Assembly: GCF_003611635.1 (NCBI RefSeq)
Contig: NZ_RAVZ01000022.1
Span: 1-49,612 of the forward strand
Length of the DNA stretch: 49,612 nt
Direction of reading: 5' to 3'
Origin: Corallococcus terminator
GTDB lineage: Bacteria; Myxococcota; Myxococcia; Myxococcales; Myxococcaceae
In this document: positions 1 through 7,300 of the stretch, piece after piece
Numbering within the stretch: the first letter of the stretch is position 1
How the letters are laid out: every line of letters begins with the position of its first letter
The notes under the pieces: generated by a model
Databases searched by the model: none
What the model was told of the DNA's origin: nothing
What the model saw: the letters and a program-made list of their open reading frames with translations, nothing else
Position numbers and translations under genes: made by a program

Positions 1-2
1 CC

Positions 3-620
3 CCCGCGGAGCCCGCCCCCGGGCCCGTTGACGCGGAATCGGAGGCCCGTCGCGCCGAGCGTCAGGCCCGGCTCGCGCGCCACCCGTACATGGCGCGCAC
101 CCACAAGCTCACGGAGCTCATCGCCCGGGGCAAGGCGGCCATCGTGAAGGGCGACTTCGAGCGGGCCTACCAGGACTTCAACCACGTGCTGGGCCTGGAT
201 CCGAAGAACCGCGAGGTCGCCTCGCTGCTCGTCGACGCGCGCCGCAAGCACGACCTGCACCGCGCGCAGACAGAAGTGGAGCGGGGCCAGGAGATGGAGA
301 TGCGCGGGGACTTCGCCGGGGCGCACGCGGCCTACAAGCTGGCCGTGTCGCTCAACGGGGACAACGCGGAGGCGGCCTTCCAGGCTGCTCGCGTGGGCCG
401 CGAGCTGGCGCATGACGCCAACGAGGTGCGGGCGCTCGCGCAGCGCGCGGTGGAATTGAAGCCGAGCCGTGGGGATTACCAACTGCTGGTGGCGCATGTG
501 CTGCTGGCGGCGGGGCAGAAGAAGCAGGCCAAGCATCACTACGAGGAGGTCGTGCGCCTGGATCCGGACAACGCGGAGGCCCGTGCGGCTCTCAAGAAGT
601 TGCGTTGGACGTTCTCGTGA
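3..620 (+). CDS. TPR protein, C-terminal part (5' end outside window)
   Basis: The frame is open from the first bases of the window, so the N-terminus lies upstream; an internal ATG at 90 is not a convincing start because coding-like sequence (EARRAERQARLARHPY) precedes it. About three TPR-like helical pairs are visible, the clearest being GDFERAYQDFNHVLGLDPKN and a last one ending VVRLDPDNAEARAALKKL. No enzymatic motif is visible. It ends 15 bases before the Hsp70 gene and probably shares its transcript. Myxobacterial proteins with this type of tail often carry an N-terminal J domain, which would make this the Hsp40 partner of the next gene; that part is not in view, so this is inference. 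TPR identification is good, chaperone role tentative. Confidence 0.8.
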   Translation, partial: PAEPAPGPVDAESEARRAERQARLARHPYMARTHKLTELIARGKAAIVKGDFERAYQDFNHVLGLDPKNREVASLLVDARRKHDLHRAQTEVERGQEMEMRGDFAGAHAAYKLAVSLNGDNAEAAFQAARVGRELAHDANEVRALAQRAVELKPSRGDYQLLVAHVLLAAGQKKQAKHHYEEVVRLDPDNAEARAALKKLRWTFS

Positions 621-635
621 GGTGCATGCTTCCCC

Positions 636-2480
636 ATGGCTGAGTCCGGACCGCTGATTGGCATCGACCTGGGGACGACGAACAGCCTCGTCGCGACCGT
701 GCAGGACGGCCAGCCGCTCATCATCAAGAACCGCACCGGCGTGCCCCTCACCCCGTCCGTGGTGGCGGTGTCGAAGAACGGCAAGCGGCTGGTGGGTGGC
801 ATCGCCAAGCGACAGGCCATCACCAACCCGCAGGACACGGTGTCCGCGGCCAAGCGCCTCATCGGCCGCAAGTTCTCCTCGCACCCCGTGCAGGACGCGT
901 TGCGCGCCCTGACGTATCAGGTGGTCTGCGGCGCCCACGACGACGTGCGCATCCGGCTGGCCGGCCGCGACCTGGCCGTGCCGGAGGTCAGCGCGATGAT
1001 CCTGGCCGAGCTGAAGGCGGACGCGGAGGCGCACTTCGGCCGGCCCGTCACCCAGGCGGTCATCACCGTGCCGGCCTACTTCAACGACGGCCAGCGGCAG
1101 GCCACCAAGGACGCGGGCCGCATCGCCGGGTTGGAGGTGCTGCGCATCATCAACGAGCCCACGGCGGCGGCGCTGGCGTACGGCTTCGGGCGCACGGTGA
1201 ACGGGAAGATCGCCGTGTTGGATCTGGGCGGCGGCACCTTCGACGTGTCGGTGCTGGAGATCAACAACGGCATCTTCGACGTGGTGGCCACAGGCGGCGA
1301 CACCTTCCTGGGCGGCGAGGACTGGGACCACCGCATCATCGAATGGATGGTGTTCGGCTTCGCCAAGGAACACGGCATCGACCTGCGCAAGGACCGCATG
1401 GCGTTGCAGCGGCTGAAGGACGCCGCGGAGAAGGCCAAGGTGGAGCTGTCGTCGGTGAAGGAGACGCAGGTGCACCTGCCCTTCATCTGCACGCCGCCGG
1501 GCGGAGGCGCCGCGCTGCACCTTCAGTCCACGCTCACCCGCGAGAAGCTGGAGGACCTGACGGCGGACCTGGGCGAGCGCCTGGTGGGCATCACCTCAGA
1601 GGTGCTGGGCGAGGCGAAGGTGCGCCCCTCGGACCTCAAGGAGGTCATCCTCGTGGGGGGCATGTCGCGCATGCCCCGCATCGTGGAACAGGTGCGCCAG
1701 TACTTCCGCCGCGAGCCCTGCAAGGGCGTGCACGCCGAGGAGGTGGTGGCCCTGGGCGCCGCCATCCAGGCGCACGCGCTGGTGGCGCAGGAGGGAGAGC
1801 TGCTGCTCCTGGACGTCACGCCGCAGAGCATGGGCGTGGCCATCGCGGGCGGCTACGTGCGCCGGCTGATTCCGCGCAACACCACCGTGCCCACGTCCGC
1901 GACGGAGGTGTTCGCCACGTCCAAGGACTTCCAGCGCACGGTGAAGATCATGGTGCTCCAGGGTGAGCACGAACTGGCGCACCACAACGAACTGCTGGGC
2001 GAGTTCCTCCTCACCGGCCTGCGGGAAGCGCCGCGCGGTCAGGTGGAGATTGAAGTGACGTTCGACATCAACGCGGAAGGCATCGTGTCCGTGTCCGCGA
2101 GGGACCGTGACACCGGCCTGCGCCAGTCCATCACCGTCACCGCGTCCAGCGGCCTCACGGAGGATGAGCTGCGCCGCATCATGGACGAGCAGCGCGACTG
2201 GCTCGTCACCGCGCGAGCCTCGGAGGAGCTGAAGACCCGGCGCGTGGAGCTGGACATCCTGGCCCGCGACCTGGTGGACGCGCTCTCCCGCGTGCGGCTC
2301 CTGCCCGGTGCCGGAGGGCTGTCGCCCGACGTCGTCACCCGCGCCGAACAGGCCCTGGACCAGGCGCGGCAGGTGCGCGGCGGCGAGGACGTGGGCGCGC
2401 TCACGCGGGCCTGCGAGGCGCTCTCCCAGAGCCTGCCGCTCTTGCGCTCAGCGAGTCCTCGCGGGACGCCGGGAAGGTAG
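636..2480 (+). CDS. Hsp70/DnaK-family chaperone (paralogue)
   Basis: A 614-aa ATP-dependent chaperone of the DnaK family. The phosphate-1 motif [10 protein letters not shown] lies at residues 8-17, phosphate-2 ([14 protein letters not shown]) near 200, the adenosine motif [10 protein letters not shown] near 340 and the interdomain linker LLLLDVTP near 390, followed by a complete beta-sandwich substrate domain and a shortened helical lid. The protein is about 25 residues shorter than housekeeping DnaK and lacks its acidic tail; no grpE is adjacent, which suggests a dedicated paralogue rather than the main DnaK. In Myxococcus xanthus DnaK-like paralogues (SglK, StkA) affect exopolysaccharide and social motility; I cannot say whether this is their orthologue. 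It sits between two TPR proteins on the same strand, probably co-transcribed. Confidence 0.93.
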   Translation: MAESGPLIGIDLGTTNSLVATVQDGQPLIIKNRTGVPLTPSVVAVSKNGKRLVGGIAKRQAITNPQDTVSAAKRLIGRKFSSHPVQDALRALTYQVVCGAHDDVRIRLAGRDLAVPEVSAMILAELKADAEAHFGRPVTQAVITVPAYFNDGQRQATKDAGRIAGLEVLRIINEPTAAALAYGFGRTVNGKIAVLDLGGGTFDVSVLEINNGIFDVVATGGDTFLGGEDWDHRIIEWMVFGFAKEHGIDLRKDRMALQRLKDAAEKAKVELSSVKETQVHLPFICTPPGGGAALHLQSTLTREKLEDLTADLGERLVGITSEVLGEAKVRPSDLKEVILVGGMSRMPRIVEQVRQYFRREPCKGVHAEEVVALGAAIQAHALVAQEGELLLLDVTPQSMGVAIAGGYVRRLIPRNTTVPTSATEVFATSKDFQRTVKIMVLQGEHELAHHNELLGEFLLTGLREAPRGQVEIEVTFDINAEGIVSVSARDRDTGLRQSITVTASSGLTEDELRRIMDEQRDWLVTARASEELKTRRVELDILARDLVDALSRVRLLPGAGGLSPDVVTRAEQALDQARQVRGGEDVGALTRACEALSQSLPLLRSASPRGTPGR

Positions 2481-2572
2481 CCGCGCATGCCCGGCCTTCA
2501 CGCCCCGCACCGGCGATGTCACCCCCTGCTCCAGGGCATGGAGCCGCGTCACGCTCCGCGACGGAGTCCCCC

Positions 2573-3361
2573 ATGAACACGCTCCGGGCCAGGCAACTGG
2601 TCGAAGCCGGGTTGCTGTTGCGACTGAGTGGCGATACGCCGGGCGCGGAGAAGCTCTTCGTCCGGGCGCTGGAGCTGGATCCCGCCAACGCGCGCGCGCG
2701 CCAGTTGCTGACGCTGGGGGGCAGCGCTTCCGCTGCCCCGGCGAACGCGGCGGCGCCCGACCTGGAAGGGGACTGGGGGGCCTGGGCGGATGCCGCGAGC
2801 CCCGGCCCCGCGGAGCCGCTGCCGGAGTCGGTGAACCTCCCGGAGGGGACGGGGACGCCGGGCGACGCGTTGGATCTCATCGCGGAGGCTCACCGCACCC
2901 AGGAGTTCGGCCTCCCGGAGAGCTTCTCCGGGACGGGGCCGCTGCCCCAGGGCTCGGAGGTGGAGACCCTGCTGCAGGGCGCGGAGGATCTGCTGACGCT
3001 GGATGACCATTCCGGCGCGGTGGACCTCTTGCGTCGGGCCCAGTCGCTGGCGCCGGAGGACCCGCGCGTGGAGGCGCTGCGCGACCGCAGCGAGCGCATC
3101 CTGGTGGGCATGCTGGAGGCCCGCCTGGGGGACCTGAACCGCATGCCCCGCGTGCGGTTGCAGCCGGATGACATCATCTGGCTCAACCTGGATCACCGAG
3201 CGGGCTTCGTGCTCGCGCAGATCGACGGCGCGGTGAGCTTCGACGACCTCTTCGCGCTGTCCGGGATGTCGCGGCTGGACACCGCGCGCATCCTCGCGCA
3301 GTTGCTCGACGAGGGCATCATCGCCCCCGGCGAGTCGCCCGTGTCTACGCGGGGCGGATGA
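2573..3361 (+). CDS. TPR protein with C-terminal winged-helix-like region
   Basis: A 262-aa protein of unknown function. The ATG at 2573 is chosen over an in-frame ATG at 2516 because ACGGAG sits 6-7 bases before it. Residues 5-45 form a TPR (ARQLVEAGLLLRLSGDTPGA onward), a low-complexity Ala/Pro/Gly linker follows, a second TPR lies around residues 145-180, and the last 70 residues (IIWLNLDHRAGFVLAQIDG, then a small helical domain ending LLDEGIIAP) look like the winged-helix-like end found in several myxobacterial TPR proteins. It lies 92 bases after the Hsp70 gene and probably belongs to the same unit, perhaps as a client adaptor. Its last 17 bases overlap the end of the convergent hydratase gene. 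Confidence 0.8.
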   Translation: MNTLRARQLVEAGLLLRLSGDTPGAEKLFVRALELDPANARARQLLTLGGSASAAPANAAAPDLEGDWGAWADAASPGPAEPLPESVNLPEGTGTPGDALDLIAEAHRTQEFGLPESFSGTGPLPQGSEVETLLQGAEDLLTLDDHSGAVDLLRRAQSLAPEDPRVEALRDRSERILVGMLEARLGDLNRMPRVRLQPDDIIWLNLDHRAGFVLAQIDGAVSFDDLFALSGMSRLDTARILAQLLDEGIIAPGESPVSTRGG

Positions 3362-3827
3362 CGGCCGTCCACACGCCGCGCACCATGGGGTCCCCGTACG
3401 CGTTGCGCGACTCGGTGGTGACGACGAGGAAGTCCATCCCGGCCTTGCGGTACAGCTCGCTGATGTGGCCGGTGGTGGTGAGCACGTCGCCCATCCGCAG
3501 CGCGCCCAGGAACTCCAGCTCCTGCTCGCCGTGCACCAGCCGCACGCGGTCCACGCCCAGCTCCGGATCCGCGATGGCGGCGCTGAAGGGGCGGATGGCG
3601 AACACCACCGCGAAGCTGGGAAAGGCGATGAGGTCGCCGTAGGGCCCCGCCTTCGCCGCGCCCTCGTCGTAGAGCAGGGGACTGACGTGGGCCGGCGGCG
3701 CTCCGAAGGTGCCCGCGGAGGGCACGGAGCCGCCCAGGATGAGGGAGAACTCGCGCGACTTCTCCCGGCCGATTTCGTAGGTGAAGGGGCCGTACGTACG
3801 GCCGATGAACTTCGGGTCCAGGGCCAT
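3345..3827 (-). CDS. MaoC-like hydratase, non-catalytic-type subunit (hotdog fold)
   Basis: A 160-aa single-hotdog protein resembling the N-terminal (FAS1-type/HadA-HadC-like) half of MaoC dehydratases: it opens DPKFIGRTYGPFTYEIGREK and has a conserved VHGEQELEFLGALRMGDVL segment. It lacks the catalytic D-x-N-P-x-H motif, which is present in the partner gene two bases upstream on the same strand, so the two very likely form a heterodimeric (R)-3-hydroxyacyl-thioester hydratase/dehydratase like mycobacterial HadAB. The substrate is unknown; roles in fatty-acid or polyketide metabolism are possible. The start ATG at 3827 leaves only two bases between the genes, implying translational coupling. 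Confidence 0.85.
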   Translation of the reverse strand: MALDPKFIGRTYGPFTYEIGREKSREFSLILGGSVPSAGTFGAPPAHVSPLLYDEGAAKAGPYGDLIAFPSFAVVFAIRPFSAAIADPELGVDRVRLVHGEQELEFLGALRMGDVLTTTGHISELYRKAGMDFLVVTTESRNAYGDPMVRGVWTAVIRPA

Positions 3828-3829
3828 GG

Positions 3830-4225
3830 CTATCCGAGCGAGGTTTCAACGACGGCGCCCCGGAGGACGGGCTCGCCGCGTTGGTTGGTGGCGGTGACTT
3901 CCGTGCTCAGCCGGCCATCCGCGATGGCGGTGACACGGCCCTGGAAGGTGACGGTGTCCTCGGGCAGTACCGGCCGGGAGAAGCGCACCCGGACGCGGCG
4001 CACGAGGCCCGGATCCCCCACGAAGACGGCCACGGCCTCCACGGCCCAGCCCAGCGTGCAGAGGCCCTGGAGGATGACGCCGTCGAAGCCGGCGAGCTTC
4101 CCCACCTCCGGGTCGATGTGGATGGGGTTGTAGTCCCCGGAAGCGCCCGCGTAATACACCGGCCGCAGCCGGTCGCACTGACGGACGTGCGTGAAGGTGT
4201 CTCCCACCTGGAACGTGCGTGCCAT
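3830..4225 (-). CDS. MaoC-like (R)-hydratase, catalytic subunit
   Basis: A 131-aa hotdog protein with the hydratase-2 motif YAGASGDYNPIHIDPEVGKL at about residues 25-44, containing the catalytic Asp and His of the MaoC/R-hydratase family. It should hydrate or dehydrate a 3-hydroxyacyl thioester in the cytoplasm. It is the first gene of a two-gene unit with the hotdog partner immediately downstream. The length equals one hotdog domain, so activity most likely needs the partner subunit. The closest well-known analogues by architecture are HadB/HadA pairs; the physiological substrate cannot be read from the sequence. Confidence 0.88.
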   Translation of the reverse strand: MARTFQVGDTFTHVRQCDRLRPVYYAGASGDYNPIHIDPEVGKLAGFDGVILQGLCTLGWAVEAVAVFVGDPGLVRRVRVRFSRPVLPEDTVTFQGRVTAIADGRLSTEVTATNQRGEPVLRGAVVETSLG

Positions 4226-4277
4226 GAGGCGGGCAAGCCTACCGCCCCCCGCGCACGGGTGTCCGGTGGAAAGAAGA

Positions 4278-4310
4278 GAGGGGCGGCTCCCGTGTCGGGA
4301 ACCGCCCCTC
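4278..4310 (-). terminator. Intrinsic terminator of the M36 protease gene
   Basis: A 15-bp inverted repeat (left arm 4278-4292, loop TGT, right arm 4296-4310) with one mismatch. On the minus strand it lies about 40 bases after the protease stop codon and is followed by TCTTCTT, so it is oriented to stop transcription from the protease before it enters the hydratase pair. Confidence 0.75.
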
Positions 4311-4349
4311 GTTCACTTCAGGGCTTCAGGAGTCCGAAGCCTGGGTGCC

Positions 4350-7300
4350 TTACGCCGACTTGCGACGGCGCAGCATGCCCATGGCCGCGAACAGCGCCAT
4401 CAGCGGAGCCATCCCGCCCACGGAGCCGCCGGCGGACGAGCAACCGCCGCCGTCCTCTTCCTCGAACTTCGGCACGTTGACCTTCACTTCGGCGGTGCTG
4501 GTGGCACCGGCCGCGTCCGTCGCCGTCACGGTGAAGGTGTAGGTCTCCGCGGTGTTCTTCTTCGCCGGCGTGAAGCTGGCTTCGGCCGTGTTGGCACCCG
4601 TGAGGCTCGCCGAGGAGCCACCCGTCTGCGTCCAGGCGTACGTCAGCGTCTCGTTGTCCGGGTCGGTGGACGTCGAGGCGTCCAGCTTCACCAGCTCACC
4701 GCCACGCACACCCGAGATGACCCGGGCCTTGGCGACCGGCGCCTGGTTCACCTGCTTCACCGTCACCGTGTAGACGAACGGACCGGCCGCCGCGCCGTCC
4801 GCGTCCTTCGCCACCAGGCTGAAGGCCAGGGCCGTGTCGGCCTGGACCTGCGGCGCGGTGAACGTCAGCTTGGAGGTGCCGGCGCCCGTGGTGGCCACCG
4901 TGCTGCCGCCGACCTGGGTCCAGGTGAAGGTGAGCGCGTCACCGTCCGGATCCGTGATGCCGGAAGCGTCCAGCTCCACCGCGTCACCCTCGTTCACCGT
5001 GATGGTGGCCGGAGCCTCGCCCACCGGGTGACGGTTCGACTTGCGCACCGTGACGTTGACCAGGTCCGTGGAGGACTGGCCACCCGCCGTCACCGTGAGG
5101 CGGAAGGTGAGCTCCGTGGGGGCCGCCACGTCCGGCGCCGTGAAGCTCGCCGAAGCCGTGTCCGCACCCGTCAGGGTCACCGCCGGCTCGCCCGCGGTCT
5201 GCTCCCAGAGGTAGGACAGCGCGTCGCCGTCAACGTCCGCACCGGACCCGTTGAGCGTCGCCGAGGCGCGAGAGGCCACCTCGAAGTCCGCGCCGGCGTT
5301 GGCCGTCGGAGCGCGGTCCACGTTCTTCACCGTGACGTTGACCGTATCCGTGGCGGACTTGCCGGCCGCCGTCACCGTGAGCTTGAAGCTGAGCGTCGTG
5401 GTCCCGCTGACGTCCGGCGCCGTGAAGCTCGGCGCGGCCGTCGTGGCACCCGTCAGCGTCACTTCCGTGCCCGCCAACTGCTCCCACTGGTACGTCAGCG
5501 CGTCGCCGTCCGCATCGTCGCCGGAACCGGCCAGCGTGACTTCCGTGCGCTCATCCGCCGTGATGTCGACGCCCGCGTTGGCCGTCGGAGCGCGGTCCAC
5601 GCCCTTCACCGTCACGATGACCGTGTCCGTGGAGGACTGGCCGTTCGCCGAGGCGGTGAGCGTGAAGGTGAGCGCCGTGCTGGTGGCGACGTCCGGGGCC
5701 GTGAAGGTCGGCTTGGCCGCCGAGGTGCTCGACAGGGTCACCGTCGGGCCCGCGGTCTGCGCCCAGAGCAGCGACACCGCGTCGCCGTCCGCATCCGTGC
5801 CCGCGCCATCCAGCGCGGCCTGGGTGCGCGTGTCCACCGTGAAGTCCGCGCCGGCGTTGGCCACCGGAGCGCGGTCCACGCTCTTCACCGTCACGGAGAC
5901 GGCCTTCGACACCGTCGCGGTGCCGTCCGACACGCTCACCGTGAAGGTCAACTGCGTGTCCGCGGCCACGTCGGGGGCCGTGAAGGTGGCCTTGGCCGTC
6001 GCGGCACCGGCCAGCGTCACCTTGGGCGTGCCGCCCGTCTGCGTCCAGGCGAACGTCAGGTAGCCCTGGTCCACGCGATCCGCGTCGGTGGAGGCGGAGG
6101 CATCCAGCGTCACCCCGGTGTCACGCTCGTTCACCGTGGCCGGCGCGGTGATCGCGATGACCGGCGCCTGGTTCACGTCGATGATCTCGATCTCCACCGT
6201 CTTCGGGACGCTCGTCTTGCCGGTCCCGTCGGTGACGACGAGCTGGAAGGCGAGGGTGTCCGAGTAGTCCACGTCCGCCTTGAAGCTGGGCGTCGCGGTG
6301 TCCGCACCCGTCAGCGTCACGGGCGTGGCGCCGCCGGTCTGCGTCCAGGCGTAGGTGAGGGCGTCACCCGCGGCGGCGTCCGGGTCGAAGCTGCCCGTGC
6401 CGTTCAGGATGATGTTCGTGCGGGTGAAGACGCCCCCGACGATGGTGCCCTCGGCGACCGCCAGGGTGCCCGTCCGGGACGGACCCGGGTTGGCGACCGG
6501 GCGGAGGTTGCAGGCGCCCGCGGCGTCCGGCTGCCCCGCCTGCGACGGGAACACGGGCGTCGCGCCCGTGAACGTCACGTCATCCACGTCCAGGCCGTAC
6601 GCGCCCACCGCCAGGTCCGCACCCACGCGGAAGCGGAAGCGGACGTTGTACAGCTCCAGGTCCGGGAAGAACGTGCCGAAGTTGATGCTCGCGGACGTGA
6701 AGGCCGGGAAGCCCGCGCTCGTCAGGCCCATGGCCGCGCGACCCTCGATGGGGTTGCCGCCGCCTTCGGAGATGTAGTGCGTGTAGCCCGGATCCGCGTC
6801 CACCACCGGGTACAGATCCCAGGGGTCGATCCAGTCGATGCCGTCGACCGTGAACTCCAGCACCGCGCCGTCGTAGGCCGCGGGCACGGCGGAGTAATCC
6901 TGCTCGAACGAGTGGCGGTACTTGTAGCTGATGGTGAAGTCTTCCGCCTGCGCCACCGTCATCCAGGGGCTGGTGAGGGTGAGCTCCGAGGCCACCTCCG
7001 GGTTGTAGCCGTGCGCGAAGCGGTTGGTCACCGTGCCGCCGAGGGTGAAGTCACCCGAGGACGACAGGTTCTCCGACAGCGTCCACGCCGACAGGCCGGA
7101 CTCGAAGGACTCCGTGTTGCTGATCGACGGCACGTCGTCGTAGTTGACGCGGCCATCGAACGTCACCGTCTTCGCCGAGGCGGGGATCTCCGAGGAGTCG
7201 AAGACGATCTTCAGGCCCGCGCGGGCGTCGGCGTTGGACACCGCGCTGAGGTTCACCGGCAGGGACACGGTGGCCTGCGCGCCGCGCGACAGCGCGGGGA

